From an uncultured Roseovarius sp. (GTDB taxonomy: Bacteria; Pseudomonadota; Alphaproteobacteria; Rhodobacterales; Rhodobacteraceae), in the NCBI RefSeq assembly GCF_913057115.1, contig NZ_CAJXNN010000003.1, positions 62,001-126,000 of the forward strand: 64,000 bases of DNA. The letters run 5' to 3'. Every line of letters begins with the position of its first letter. The first letter of the stretch is position 1. This document shows, piece after piece, positions 46,273 through 56,099 of the stretch. The position numbers were made by a program, and so were the translations under genes. Under the pieces are notes generated by a model. It searched no databases, was not told where the DNA came from, and saw nothing but the letters and a program-made list of their open reading frames with translations.

Positions 46273-47745
46273 ATGAAACGCTTGGCACTTGCCGCACTGA
46301 CATGTGTAGCGACACTTGGGGCGGCTTCCGCCCATGCTCAAGGCGATATTGTTGTCGGGCTTAATTTGGAGCCGCCGCACCTTGACCCGACCAGCGCGGC
46401 CGCCGGTGCGATTGACCAAGTGCTTTACGCGAATGTTTTCGAGGGACTCACCCGGTTTGGCCCGGATGGATCGGTGAATGCGGGCCTTGCCAAACGGTGG
46501 GAGATTTCCGAGGACGGGTTGCAATATACCTTCTATTTGCAACCCGGTGTGACTTTCCATGATGGCACGAGTTTCACCGCAGAAGACGTGAAATTCAGCC
46601 TTGACCGGGCACGTGCCGAGGATAGCCAGAATGCGCAAAAGGCCTTGTTCGAAGGCATCGACAGCGTTGAGGTCGTGGATGACTTGACCGTGCGTGTCAC
46701 TTTGAAAGCCCCGGATGGGAATTTCCTGTTCAACATGGCCTGGGGTGATGCGGTGATCGTGGCCCCCGAAAGCATTGACGGTATCAAGCAGACTCCGATT
46801 GGCACGGGGGCCTTTGTCTTTGAAAACTGGGTGCAGGGGGATCGCATTACCCTGACCAAAAATGACGCCTACTGGGGGGCCAAGGCGAAGCTGGATCAGG
46901 CGACCTTCAAGTTCATCAGTGATCCAACCGCGGCCTTTGCGTCGGTGATGGCCGAGGATGTGGATGCGTTTCCCGGGTTTCCTGCACCTGAAAACCTGCC
47001 GCAATTCGAGGCTGATCCACGGTTTCAGGTGCTTGTCGGCTCGACCGAGGGTGAAACCATCCTGAGCACGAACAACAAACTACCACCGCTGGACAATCCC
47101 AAGGTACGCCGCGCCATCGCCCATGCGATTGATCGCAAGGCGATCATCGACGGGGCGATGTTTGGGCTTGGCACGCCGATTGGTACGCATTTTGCGCCGC
47201 ATAATCCGGATTACGTGGATCTGAAGCATTTGTCGGCTTATGACCCCGAGCTTGCGCGCCAATTGCTGGCCGAGGCGGGCTTTGCCGATGGCTTTACCAC
47301 CACGTTGAAACTGCCGCCGCCGTCTTATGCGCGCCGGGGTGGCGAGATTATCGCCGCGCAATTGCGGGCCGTCGGGATCGAAACCGAGATCACCAATCTG
47401 GAATGGGCGCAGTGGTTGGAACAGGTGTTCAAGGGCAAGGATTACGGCCTGACCATCGTCAGCCACACCGAGCCGTTCGACATCGGCATCTATGCGCGGC
47501 CCGATTATTATTTCCAGTATGACAGCCCTGCCTTTCAGGAGTTGAACGCAACACTAGGGGCGGAGGCCGATCGGGTGAAACGCTCGGAGCTCTTGGAACA
47601 GATGCAGACGATGATCGCTGAGGATTATGTGAATGGCTACCTGTTCCAACTGGCGACGCCGACGGTCGCCAATGCGCGGTTGCGCGGGCTTTGGGAGGAT
47701 GCGCCAACGCAAGCGACCGATTTGACCAAGGTTTATTGGGAATAA
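46273..47745 (+). CDS. ABC transporter substrate-binding protein, family 5 (peptide/nickel type)
   Basis: 490 residues. A signal peptide ending ASAHAQ targets it to the periplasm. The SBP family 5 features are [79 protein letters not shown] and [20 protein letters not shown]. The ligand is probably a peptide or other oligomer. No permease or ATPase gene of this class lies nearby, so its transporter must be elsewhere. GAAGGAG precedes the start. Confidence 0.92.
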   Translation: MKRLALAALTCVATLGAASAHAQGDIVVGLNLEPPHLDPTSAAAGAIDQVLYANVFEGLTRFGPDGSVNAGLAKRWEISEDGLQYTFYLQPGVTFHDGTSFTAEDVKFSLDRARAEDSQNAQKALFEGIDSVEVVDDLTVRVTLKAPDGNFLFNMAWGDAVIVAPESIDGIKQTPIGTGAFVFENWVQGDRITLTKNDAYWGAKAKLDQATFKFISDPTAAFASVMAEDVDAFPGFPAPENLPQFEADPRFQVLVGSTEGETILSTNNKLPPLDNPKVRRAIAHAIDRKAIIDGAMFGLGTPIGTHFAPHNPDYVDLKHLSAYDPELARQLLAEAGFADGFTTTLKLPPPSYARRGGEIIAAQLRAVGIETEITNLEWAQWLEQVFKGKDYGLTIVSHTEPFDIGIYARPDYYFQYDSPAFQELNATLGAEADRVKRSELLEQMQTMIAEDYVNGYLFQLATPTVANARLRGLWEDAPTQATDLTKVYWE

Positions 47746-47748
47746 CCG

Positions 47749-48243
47749 CTATTCGGTGAGTTCCCGAGGGATCACGAAGGCCAGCGGCGCGCCGCTGGCC
47801 TGTGTCATGTCGGACCAGTTGTCCACGTCGAAGTCGACCACCAGTGTCGCGCAGGTCGGGTAATCGGCAAAGCGCGGATGGTCGGGGGCATGGCTTACGA
47901 GATTTTCGGCAAAGCCCGCGATGCCGGGATTATGCCCCAGCATGAGAACGCAAGCGCCTTTGGCACGGTTGAGTTCCTTGAACATGGTTGCCGGGCTGGC
48001 GTGATAGAGGCTGTCAAGAAAGCGCGTTGGCGCGTCGAGCTTCAGGCGGTCGAGTGTTTCGCGGGTGCGTGCCGAGGAGGAGCAGAGCACTTCGTCGGGC
48101 AGATAGCCGTGGTCGCGAAGCCAATCCCCCAGTGCCTTGGCTGAGCGGCGGCCCCGCCCGTTCAGGGGGCGGGCGTGATCGGGTAGAGCGGGGTCGCCCC
48201 AGCTTGATTTCGCGTGGCGCATCAGAATCAGGCGTCGGGTCAT
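47749..48243 (-). CDS. SixA-like histidine phosphatase
   Basis: 164 residues from ATG 48243, overlapping the ferredoxin-gene stop (ATGA). The phosphohistidine motif is RLILMRHAKSSWGDP; the second site is CSSSARTRETLDRL, and the late catalytic histidine is in VLMLGHNPGIAGFAE. SixA removes phosphate from phosphohistidine proteins such as ArcB or NPr in E. coli; the target here is unknown. It is convergent with the binding-protein gene, three bases apart. Confidence 0.88.
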   Translation of the reverse strand: MTRRLILMRHAKSSWGDPALPDHARPLNGRGRRSAKALGDWLRDHGYLPDEVLCSSSARTRETLDRLKLDAPTRFLDSLYHASPATMFKELNRAKGACVLMLGHNPGIAGFAENLVSHAPDHPRFADYPTCATLVVDFDVDNWSDMTQASGAPLAFVIPRELTE

Positions 48244-48872
48244 TTGAAGGCCCTCATGTGAAAGGCGGATTGGTCTTCGCTGCGCCCGTGCGCTTGGCTG
48301 ACGGGGCAGGCGCGGCGCACGGCGCAGCCACGCGTCAGGCAATCATTGCCTGCGCGGTCGAGATCGGTCTTGCAGGCGGCGACATCATAGCCTTTCGGTG
48401 TCAGTGCGTCGACCGGGCAGGCGGACAGGCAGGGCCGGTCTGCACAGGTTTGGCACGGGTTGGGCGGCGGCTTGGGCAGCTTGATATCTTGGGTGAAACC
48501 GAGTGCGCCGCGGTAAGACACCATCAAACCGGCGTCGTCATGCACAAGAAGGCCAACCTGTGAGATATGCGCGCGGCCGCTATCGACAGCCCATTGCAGG
48601 AAAGGTTGCCACGGCGGGCCGCCAAAGGGGAAAAAGGCCCGCGCACCCAAGGTTTGAGCCACTTGGGTGATAACGCGCGATGACCAGCGATCCAGCGGGT
48701 CGGCGCTGCGGTCCCTGGATTCGGGCGAGGTGGTGAAGTGCGGCCAGAAACCGGGGGTTTTGGGCCCCAGCAAGAGCAGGGTCTTTAGCCCTTCTGGAAG
48801 GCCTGTTTTGACCCCGCCAAAGACCGTGAGGTGATGCGGCTTGAGCGCCCGTTCTATTTCATCCAGCGTCAT
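48240..48872 (-). CDS. Ferredoxin-like 4Fe-4S protein
   Basis: 210 residues. The N-terminal 130 residues have no strong motif (GGVKTGLPEGLKTLLLLGP). The C-terminal part carries two cysteine clusters, NPCQTCADRPCLSACPVDAL and CLTRGCAVRRACPVS, suited to [4Fe-4S] clusters. The pattern recalls the ferredoxin domain of epoxyqueuosine reductase but lacks its cobalamin part. It overlaps the desaturase gene upstream and sixA downstream. It could be an electron donor for the desaturase, which is inference. Confidence 0.78.
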   Translation of the reverse strand: MTLDEIERALKPHHLTVFGGVKTGLPEGLKTLLLLGPKTPGFWPHFTTSPESRDRSADPLDRWSSRVITQVAQTLGARAFFPFGGPPWQPFLQWAVDSGRAHISQVGLLVHDDAGLMVSYRGALGFTQDIKLPKPPPNPCQTCADRPCLSACPVDALTPKGYDVAACKTDLDRAGNDCLTRGCAVRRACPVSQAHGRSEDQSAFHMRAFK

Positions 48873-49663
48873 TTACGGCGAAAGGGCAGGCCGAGGGACC
48901 AGCCGAGTTTGGAGGGGTTATCATCCTGCCATTCAAGCCCCACGGTCATGTCGTCATGGCCTGCCTCGGGCTGTGGGATGTAGGTTCGAAACATCCTGTC
49001 CCAGATCGACAGGGAAAAGCCATAGTTGCTGTCATGTTCGTGCCTGTGGATCGAGTGGTGAACCCGATGCATGTCGGGGGTGACAAGGACCTGCCGCACG
49101 ATGGCATCCAGCCAGAGGGGCAAGCGGATGTTGGCGTGGTTGAACATGGCCGTGCCGTTGAGGATGATCTCAAACAGCACGATGCCGATGGCGGGCGGGC
49201 CCAGAAGGTAAACAAGCCCGATCTTGAGCAGCATCGACAGGGCAATTTCCACCGGATGAAAGCGAATGGCGGTGGTGACGTCCATATCGCGGTCGGCGTG
49301 GTGGACGCGGTGAATGCGCCAGAGGATCGGCACCTTGTGGGTGATCAGGTGCTGCGCCCAGATCGCGAAATCGAAGATCAGGACGGTGGCGATGACCTTT
49401 GCCCACATCGGCGCGTCGATGGATTGCATTGCGCCCCAGCCATTGGCCTGCGCATCAAGGGCTGCGCCCACCGCGAGAAGGGGCAGGGCGAGGGCCAGGA
49501 GGCGCAACGTGAGCGTATCGAGGATGACAATGCCCCAATTGGTCACCCAACGGCGGCTGCGCGGCTGGCTGCGGGGGCGGCGTGGTGCAAAGGCCTCGAT
49601 CGCTGCGAACAGTGTGAAGAGGCCCAGAAAGACGCTCAGACGAATGATGGCTTCGTTTTCCAT
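48869..49663 (-). CDS. Sterol desaturase / fatty-acid hydroxylase family protein
   Basis: 264 residues from ATG 49663 (MENEAIIRLSVFLGLFTLFA). Four or more hydrophobic segments flank the di-iron histidine boxes: HLITH, HRVHH and the last group HRVHHSIHRHEHDSN. The family hydroxylates or desaturates lipids, including carotenoids, sterols and ornithine lipids, in the membrane. The substrate is unknown. It heads a leftward three-gene unit with ATGA overlaps to a ferredoxin-like protein and a SixA phosphatase. Confidence 0.88.
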   Translation of the reverse strand: MENEAIIRLSVFLGLFTLFAAIEAFAPRRPRSQPRSRRWVTNWGIVILDTLTLRLLALALPLLAVGAALDAQANGWGAMQSIDAPMWAKVIATVLIFDFAIWAQHLITHKVPILWRIHRVHHADRDMDVTTAIRFHPVEIALSMLLKIGLVYLLGPPAIGIVLFEIILNGTAMFNHANIRLPLWLDAIVRQVLVTPDMHRVHHSIHRHEHDSNYGFSLSIWDRMFRTYIPQPEAGHDDMTVGLEWQDDNPSKLGWSLGLPFRRK

Positions 49664-49735
49664 GGCATGCAAACTATGCCAAACGTGGCGCGGCGCAAGC
49701 GGGATGCAGCCCAATGACGCAAGCGTGAAACGGGG

Positions 49736-50599
49736 TTAGCTTTTGCGAATGATCGACCCGGCGCCGTGATCCGTGAACAATTCCAAAAGACAGGCGTTCG
49801 GTGCGCGGCCGTCAAGGATAACGGCGGCACGCACACCGCCGTCGATGGCGGCAAGGCAGGTTTCGGTTTTGGGAATCATGCCACCGGCGATGATGCCTTG
49901 GGTGGTCATGTCGCGAATTTGTTCGGCGGTCAGTTCGGTAACGACCTCGCCGCTGGTATCACGGACTCCGTCGATATCGGTCAAAAGCAAGAGCCGGTCG
50001 GCCTTGAGGGCAGCAGCGATGGCCCCGGCGGCGGTGTCGCCGTTGACGTTGAAGGTTTCTCCATGCCGTCCGGCCCCCAAGGGTGCGATCACTGGAATCG
50101 TATCGTCTCTAAAAAGCGTGTGCAAAAGGCTGGGGTCCAATTCGGTGGGCGTGCCGACAAGACCGAGCGCGGGATCGGCTGCGTCACAGGTCATGAGATT
50201 GGCATCCTTGCCGGATAGCCCGACCGCCTTGCCGCCCTGGGCATTTATCGCCTGGACGATACGTTTGTTGACCCGCCCGGAAAGGACCATTTCCACGACT
50301 TCCATCGTCGCCTCGTCGGTGACGCGTTTGCCGCCCACGAAATCCGATTTGATGGCGAGTTTGTCGAGCATCTGGTTGATCATCGGGCCGCCGCCATGGA
50401 CGATCACCGGGTTCACGCCCACCTGACGCATCAACACGACGTCGCGGGCGAAGCTGTCCATGGCCTCGTCGCTACCCATGGCGTGGCCACCCAGTTTGAT
50501 GACGACAATCGCCCCATCATAGCGTTGCAGGTAGGGCAAGGCTTCGGACAGGGTGCGGGCCGTGGCGATCCAATCGCGGTTCATATCTCTTTTCTTCAT
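49736..50599 (-). CDS. argB: Acetylglutamate kinase
   Basis: 287 residues from ATG 50599, with GAGG upstream; an internal ATG at 50584 is less likely. It phosphorylates N-acetylglutamate in arginine synthesis. Motifs are [56 protein letters not shown] and [18 protein letters not shown]. Arginine feedback inhibition is usual for this long form. It is unlinked to argH in the window. Confidence 0.96.
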   Translation of the reverse strand: MKKRDMNRDWIATARTLSEALPYLQRYDGAIVVIKLGGHAMGSDEAMDSFARDVVLMRQVGVNPVIVHGGGPMINQMLDKLAIKSDFVGGKRVTDEATMEVVEMVLSGRVNKRIVQAINAQGGKAVGLSGKDANLMTCDAADPALGLVGTPTELDPSLLHTLFRDDTIPVIAPLGAGRHGETFNVNGDTAAGAIAAALKADRLLLLTDIDGVRDTSGEVVTELTAEQIRDMTTQGIIAGGMIPKTETCLAAIDGGVRAAVILDGRAPNACLLELFTDHGAGSIIRKS

Positions 50600-50654
50600 C
50601 GGTGATCCCTCGTTGGGCGGTGTTATCCCCGGATGGGCCGCTGTCTGCAAGGGG

Positions 50655-51350
50655 TCAGACACCGATGTAGCGATCGACAATGGAATGGTCGGCGCGCAGC
50701 TCTTCGGCATCCATTGTCGCGCCGTTGCGGCCGTTCTCGATGAAGGCCACCCGATCGGCCAATTCCAGAACGGCATCCACACGTTGTTCGACAAGCAGGA
50801 TCGCCACCCCGGCGCTTCGCATTCTGTCAATGACCTGGCGGATGGCCTCGATCATCGAGGGTTGCAAGCCCTCGGTGGGTTCGTCCAGCAATAGCGCCTT
50901 GGGTTTGAGGCAAAGAGCGCGTGCCGTGGCGAGCATTTGTTGTTCCCCGCCCGAGAGGGTTTCGGCGCGTTGGTTCATACGTTCGCGCAGACGCGGGAAA
51001 AGCTCCAATACCTCGTCAAGAGTGTCCTTGCCATGGTTGCGGGTGCGCAGGCCTATTTCAAGGTTCTGGGCCACGGTCAGCCCGGTGAACAAGCGGCGCC
51101 CTTGGGGGATATAGGCAATGCCGGCTCGGGGAATTTCATGGGCTGGCCGGCTGCTGATGTCCTCTCCTTCGAGGCGTATGCTGCCGGACATGAGCGGCAA
51201 AAGGCCCATGATCGTTTGCATGGTCGTCGTTTTGCCCGCGCCGTTACGCCCCAGCAGGCAGAGAATTTCGCCAGATGCCACGCGCAGTGAAAAGTCCCTG
51301 AGGACCTGGGCCTTGCCGTAGCCTGAGTTTATGCGGTCAAGTTCCAGCAT
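50655..51350 (-). CDS. livF: Branched-chain amino-acid-type ABC transporter ATP-binding protein LivF
   Basis: 231 residues. Walker A is [10 protein letters not shown], the signature is LSGGEQQML, Walker B is [11 protein letters not shown], and the C-terminal [20 protein letters not shown] is the LivF hallmark. Its start touches the livG stop by one base. It is the last gene of a four-gene livHMGF unit for uptake of branched-chain amino acids or, given the context, an amide or hydantoin-like compound. Confidence 0.93.
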   Translation of the reverse strand: MLELDRINSGYGKAQVLRDFSLRVASGEILCLLGRNGAGKTTTMQTIMGLLPLMSGSIRLEGEDISSRPAHEIPRAGIAYIPQGRRLFTGLTVAQNLEIGLRTRNHGKDTLDEVLELFPRLRERMNQRAETLSGGEQQMLATARALCLKPKALLLDEPTEGLQPSMIEAIRQVIDRMRSAGVAILLVEQRVDAVLELADRVAFIENGRNGATMDAEELRADHSIVDRYIGV

Positions 51351-52057
51351 CAGCCTTTCCCAAGATAGGCCGCTTGGACCTCGGCGTTTTCGTGGATTTG
51401 CTGCGGTGTGCCTTCGGCAAGCAGTTCGCCGAAGTTGAGCACCGTCACGCGGTCGGCCAGTTCCATGACGACGCTCATGTTGTGTTCGATCAAAAGAATT
51501 GTCGTGACCTTGCGCAGGTCGTTTATCAGCGCCTTGAAATTTTCGATTTCATGGTCGGCAAGACCTTGGGTCGGTTCATCGAGGATCAGAAGCCGCGGTT
51601 GTTGGACAAAACCCATGGCGATCTCCAATAACCGCTGGTGACCGTAGCTGAGGTTGCCTGCGTCCTCGTCAATCCGGTTCTTCAGGCCCACGCGTGCAAG
51701 TGCGGAGTCCACGGCCGCCGGTACGTCGGGTTTGGGGATATGGCGGCGGGCGGCGAGCGCCACGTTTTCGCGGACCGAGAGGCGTGGGAAGACAGAAGTG
51801 ATCTGGAATGTATAGGCGATCCCAAGCTGCACACGCTTGTGCGCGGGCAGATCGGTTATTGCCCGGTCGTCGAAGGTCACCGTGCCGGATGAAGGTGCAA
51901 GGCGACCGCAGATCAAGCTGACCAAGGTGGTCTTTCCTGCGCCATTCGGGCCGATGAGTGCGCGTACTTCCCCCTTGGGCAAATCCAGATCGACATTCGT
52001 TACCGCCTGCAGCCCACCGAAGCTTTTGGTAAGCCCGCGCGTCGAAAGCAGGGTCAT
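51350..52057 (-). CDS. livG: Branched-chain amino-acid-type ABC transporter ATP-binding protein LivG
   Basis: 235 residues from ATG 52057, with GGAGG upstream; GTG 52066 is possible. Walker A is IGPNGAGKTTLVSL, the modified signature NLSYGHQRLLEIAM is normal for LivG, and Walker B is RLLILDEPTQGL with EHNMSVVMELADRVTVLNFG after it. The start overlaps the livM stop (ATGA). It pairs with LivF as the ATPase heterodimer. Confidence 0.93.
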   Translation of the reverse strand: MTLLSTRGLTKSFGGLQAVTNVDLDLPKGEVRALIGPNGAGKTTLVSLICGRLAPSSGTVTFDDRAITDLPAHKRVQLGIAYTFQITSVFPRLSVRENVALAARRHIPKPDVPAAVDSALARVGLKNRIDEDAGNLSYGHQRLLEIAMGFVQQPRLLILDEPTQGLADHEIENFKALINDLRKVTTILLIEHNMSVVMELADRVTVLNFGELLAEGTPQQIHENAEVQAAYLGKG

Positions 52058-52998
52058 GGCAGCCACCTCCAGACCCGGCGGCGCAATTCACCAACCAGAC
52101 CCTGAGGTGCAAAGAGCGTGAGCACGATCAGCGTGACGCCCGCGATGAGCATGTAGGCGGTCGTAATGCCGGAGCTGAGGTCGATCAGGTAGAACATGAA
52201 CAAGGTGCCGACGAAGGGACCAAGGACCGTGCCGGCCCCTCCCAAAAGCACCCAAAGCAGCGGGAAGATCGAGTATTGTACGCTGGCAAAACTTGCCCCG
52301 GCATAGCCAAAGAGCAGGCCGTAAGCCGCTCCTGCGGATGCCGAGATCGTGCCGGAAATGATCATTGCCGCCAGCTTGTGTGCAAAGGTGTTGTACCCCA
52401 GCATCCTGACACGTTCCTCGTTTTCGCGGATGGCAATAAGCGTTCGGCCAAAGGGGGCTCGGACCAGGGCTAGGGAGACCAGAAGGCATGTTGCAAAAAG
52501 AATGAAGGCCGCGAAGTACCGGTTTGTCGGTTCGCTGAGATCAATGCCCCAAAGCACACGTTGGGCCGCTTGAATGACGAAGCCCTCGTCGCCTCGTGTG
52601 TATTGAGCAAAGTAAAGGATCGTCAGATACCCCGCTTGCGCGAACATCAAGGTCACGATCATGAACGCCACGCCGGCTGTTCTCAGTGCCAGCAGAGCCA
52701 AGGCTGCGGATACGGCAGCCCCCGCGATCAGACCGGTCAAAAGCGCCGGCGCGGCGGTGAAACCTGCGTGCTGGATGGTCAGGCTGAGGCCGTACATCCC
52801 GGCCGCGAAGAACAGGGCGTGGCCGAGGCTGAGCAGGCCGGTGTAGCCGAACAGGATATTGTAGCCGATGGCGTAGCTCGCCAGAACCATGATGCGCGCC
52901 AGATTGCCATGATGATAGGCTGGCAGCACAAATTGGAGCGCGAAGAGAAGCGCAAGAAGGCCCAGGTGCAAGCCAATAACTCGGCGGGTCTTATTCAT
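52054..52998 (-). CDS. livM: Branched-chain amino-acid-type ABC transporter permease LivM
   Basis: 314 residues from ATG 52998. Eight to ten hydrophobic segments are present, with the conserved NILFGYTGLLSLGHALFFAA, the EAA-type loop RENEERVRMLGYN, and SGTISASAGAAYGLLFGYAG. The frame is open much farther upstream, but that part is shadow sequence of livH. The start overlaps the livH stop by four bases. Confidence 0.92.
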   Translation of the reverse strand: MNKTRRVIGLHLGLLALLFALQFVLPAYHHGNLARIMVLASYAIGYNILFGYTGLLSLGHALFFAAGMYGLSLTIQHAGFTAAPALLTGLIAGAAVSAALALLALRTAGVAFMIVTLMFAQAGYLTILYFAQYTRGDEGFVIQAAQRVLWGIDLSEPTNRYFAAFILFATCLLVSLALVRAPFGRTLIAIRENEERVRMLGYNTFAHKLAAMIISGTISASAGAAYGLLFGYAGASFASVQYSIFPLLWVLLGGAGTVLGPFVGTLFMFYLIDLSSGITTAYMLIAGVTLIVLTLFAPQGLVGELRRRVWRWLP

Positions 52999-53921
52999 AC
53001 AGCGCGTGTCCCGAACAGGCCCTGTGGGCGGAAGACAAGGACGAGGCCGACCAGAAGCGTCGCCAGGATTTTGGCCAGTGTTGGTGAGAAGAAGACCGAA
53101 ATGATCCCGTCGGACAGCCCGATAAGAACGGCTGCCAGAACCGTTCCGGGCAGGGAGCCAAGGCCACCGATGATGACCACGATGAACGATAACAGCAGCG
53201 GGTCCGCGCCCATCAGGTAGTGTGCCTGCTGGATTGGCACGATGAGAACCGCAGCCAAGGCCGCCAATCCCGCGCCCATGCCGAAGACCAGGGCATAGAC
53301 CCGCTCCACGGGAATCCCGAAGGCCAATGCCATTTCGCGGTCCGCCTGGGTCGCGCGCATGAGCAGGCCCGCGCGAGAGCGCGTCATCAACACCCAGACC
53401 CCAGCCAGAACCGCGGTGGCTGCGCCGATAACGGCGAGTTTGTAAGATGTCGTTGAAAGGCCCCAAGGGTAATAGAACTCAAGACCATTGTCGCCAAACT
53501 CGATCCAAGGCAATGCGATGCGTTCATTGAATGGCGCCTCGACAGGGCGGGCTTCGGGGCCGTAGGTCATCAGCGTGAGCTGCTGGATCATGTAAAGCAG
53601 GCCGATCGTGGCGACGATCGTGCGCTCGGGGTCGTATTCCAGGCGCTTGAGGATCGTCATGTCGGCCACGACGGCGATGACGCCGACGAAGAGGGGCGCG
53701 ACGACAAGCGCCAGAGCAAATCCAAGGGCGGGGTGGCCGCCGAAGGATTGGGCCACGTACCACGCGATGACGGCACCCAGCATGAAGAACTCGCCGTGGG
53801 CGATGTTGACCACGCGCATGACACCGAAAACAAGCGACAGGCCGACGGCTGTCAGCGCCAGAACCGCGGCTGTTACTGCGCCTTCGAGCGATGCGAGCAG
53901 GATATAGGGACCAAGTTCCAT
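52995..53921 (-). CDS. livH: Branched-chain amino-acid-type ABC transporter permease LivH
   Basis: 308 residues from ATG 53921 (MELGPYILLASLEGAVTAAV), preceded by a weak ribosome site. LivH motifs include LVFGVMRVVNIAHGEFFMLG, RATQADREMALAFGIPVERV and IVVIIGGLGSLPGTVLAAVL. It is first in the leftward unit and divergent from the hydantoinase/oxoprolinase genes, with a 120-base gap. No periplasmic binding-protein gene (livK type) accompanies the unit. Confidence 0.92.
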   Translation of the reverse strand: MELGPYILLASLEGAVTAAVLALTAVGLSLVFGVMRVVNIAHGEFFMLGAVIAWYVAQSFGGHPALGFALALVVAPLFVGVIAVVADMTILKRLEYDPERTIVATIGLLYMIQQLTLMTYGPEARPVEAPFNERIALPWIEFGDNGLEFYYPWGLSTTSYKLAVIGAATAVLAGVWVLMTRSRAGLLMRATQADREMALAFGIPVERVYALVFGMGAGLAALAAVLIVPIQQAHYLMGADPLLLSFIVVIIGGLGSLPGTVLAAVLIGLSDGIISVFFSPTLAKILATLLVGLVLVFRPQGLFGTRAV

Positions 53922-54041
53922 GTCGATACAAGGATTGACCCGAAGCGCGGCCAAAGGGCAACCCTAATGTTGCCTGCGATGCACGTTGACTTTTGAAGGT
54001 CGGTGCCCAAACGTTATGAAGGAATGTGGGATGGTACTGGA

Positions 54042-56099
54042 ATGGGGCAAGACAGAACGGGCATTGTCGCGGGAATCGACGTTGGTGGCACGTTCACCGA
54101 TCTTGTGCAGCTTGACGAAAACACTGGCGAAGTTCGCTTGGCCAAGGTGCCCAGTACCCCGGACAATCAGGCCTTCGGTGTCATGGATGCTCTTGCCACG
54201 GCCAAGTGTGATTTACCCGCACTCGATTTGATCGTTCACGGCACGACCACCACCACGAATGCTGTTCTTGAACGCAAGCTGAGCCGAACGGGCCTGATCA
54301 CGACGCAGGGGTTTCGCGACGTGCTGGAGCTTGGACGCCGGACGCGACCGCAAGCCTATGGAATGACCGGGCGGTTTGAGCCGATCATTCCGCGGAACTT
54401 GCGAATTGAAGTGCCCGAGCGCATGGATGCTTCGGGCGAGGTGCTGGTTGCACTTGATGAAAACGCAGTCGTGGAGGCCGCGAAGGTCTTGCTGGATGCC
54501 GGGTGTGAGGCGGTTGTCGTGCATTTTTTGCACGCTTATGCAAACCCGGAACATGAGCGCCGAGCAGGTGAGGTGCTGTCAAGCATCTGGCCCAATGCCC
54601 ATATCACGCTTGGCCATGCGATCTTGCAGGAATCGCGTGAGTTCGAACGTGGTGTTACCGCGGCGGTCAACGCGAGTGTCCAGCCTATACTGGACAGGTA
54701 TTTGGCGCGGCTGTCCGAGGAATTGAGCGCAAGCGGATATGACCGCGATATCTTGGTGATGAACGGAAACGGTGGCATGGTGTCCTCCCGTATAGTCGCG
54801 CGCGAGGCGGCCAAAACGGTGATGTCGGGGCCTGCGTCCGGTGTCATGGCTGCGGCCTATATCGGGCGATTGGCGGATATGCCGGACCTGATCACCTATG
54901 ACATGGGTGGGACCTCGACTGATGTGTCGTTGATCAGAGGCGCGGAGCCCGCGGTTTCGAATGAAATCGAGATCGAGTATGCGATGCCTATTCACGTTCC
55001 GATGGTCGATGTTCGGACGGTCGGGGCTGGAGGCGGATCAATCGCGCGTGTCAATGAAGCGGGACTCTTGGAAGTGGGGCCGCATAGTGCAGGGGCCGAT
55101 CCCGGGCCGATTTGCTATGGCAAAGGTGGTCGGGACCCGACGATTTCCGATGCGAACCTGATCCTGGGGCGTCTTGACCCCGCGCAACTGGCGAAGACGG
55201 GAAGGATTGCCCCTGACAAGGTGGCGCAACGGTTTGCCGAAAAACTTGCGGAGCCGTTGAATTTGGACGTGACCGAGGCTGCCGAGGCCGTGATCCGGCT
55301 GGCCAATACCAAGATGGCAGGCGCCATTCGCATGGTATCGCTGTCGCTTGGGGTGGACCCGCGCGACTTCGCGCTTTTCGCGTTTGGCGGTGCGGGGCCG
55401 TTGCACGCCGCCAGCCTTGCGCGGGAATTGGGGGTTCCGAAGGTGCTGGTCCCTGCGCGGCCGGGTATCACCAATGCCATCGGATGCGTGGTTGCGGACT
55501 TGCGGCATGACTTCGTCCAAACCGTCGCCTGTGCCGTCGAGGACCTTGAAGAGGGTCAATTGGAGAGCGTTTTTGCCACGCAATCCGCGGAGGGTGAGGC
55601 CCTTATCGGCCAAGAGCGGGTCGAATCCGAGCGCATTCGGTACCTTTACAGCGTGGATATGCAATATGCCGGGCAAACCCATCTGTTGCGTGTCGATCTG
55701 GAACGCCCCGATGTCAGCCGGGACGACTTGCTCAGGCTTTTCGAGGTGGCTTATTTCAATCGGTTTCGCGTGGCGCTTGAGGGCGTGCGGGCGATCGTGG
55801 TGAATGCGAATTGTTCGGTTATCGGGGAGCGGCAGGCGTTGGATTTGTCGACATTGATTGATCCAGCGGGCCGCAAGCCCGGCGTTGCAGACGCGAGAGT
55901 CGGCCATCGCCGCGTGCGCTTTGGTGGCGATTGGTACGAAACGCCCATCTATAGGCGAGATTTTCTACCGCTTGAGTTTCAGATTTCGGGCCCGGCGATT
56001 GTCGAGCAGATGGATACGACGGTGCTGATCGAACCATGGGACCGTGCGGAAGGGGACCGGCATGGCAATGTGATCGTGCATGTGGATGGTGCGGCATGA
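54042..56099 (+). CDS. hyuA: Hydantoinase/oxoprolinase subunit A
   Basis: 685 residues from ATG 54042 (MGQDRTGIVAGIDVGGTFTD). ATG 54024 and GTG 54003 are also in frame. The ATP-binding actin-like fold shows GIDVGGTFTDLV, HGTTTTTNAVLER, MSGPASGVMAAAYIG, DMGGTSTDVSLI, GAGGGSIARV and GAGPLHAASLARE. With HyuB it should hydrolyse a cyclic amide (5-oxoproline, hydantoin or a related ring) with ATP. The substrate is not defined. It starts divergently from livH and overlaps hyuB by four bases. Confidence 0.93.
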   Translation: MGQDRTGIVAGIDVGGTFTDLVQLDENTGEVRLAKVPSTPDNQAFGVMDALATAKCDLPALDLIVHGTTTTTNAVLERKLSRTGLITTQGFRDVLELGRRTRPQAYGMTGRFEPIIPRNLRIEVPERMDASGEVLVALDENAVVEAAKVLLDAGCEAVVVHFLHAYANPEHERRAGEVLSSIWPNAHITLGHAILQESREFERGVTAAVNASVQPILDRYLARLSEELSASGYDRDILVMNGNGGMVSSRIVAREAAKTVMSGPASGVMAAAYIGRLADMPDLITYDMGGTSTDVSLIRGAEPAVSNEIEIEYAMPIHVPMVDVRTVGAGGGSIARVNEAGLLEVGPHSAGADPGPICYGKGGRDPTISDANLILGRLDPAQLAKTGRIAPDKVAQRFAEKLAEPLNLDVTEAAEAVIRLANTKMAGAIRMVSLSLGVDPRDFALFAFGGAGPLHAASLARELGVPKVLVPARPGITNAIGCVVADLRHDFVQTVACAVEDLEEGQLESVFATQSAEGEALIGQERVESERIRYLYSVDMQYAGQTHLLRVDLERPDVSRDDLLRLFEVAYFNRFRVALEGVRAIVVNANCSVIGERQALDLSTLIDPAGRKPGVADARVGHRRVRFGGDWYETPIYRRDFLPLEFQISGPAIVEQMDTTVLIEPWDRAEGDRHGNVIVHVDGAA

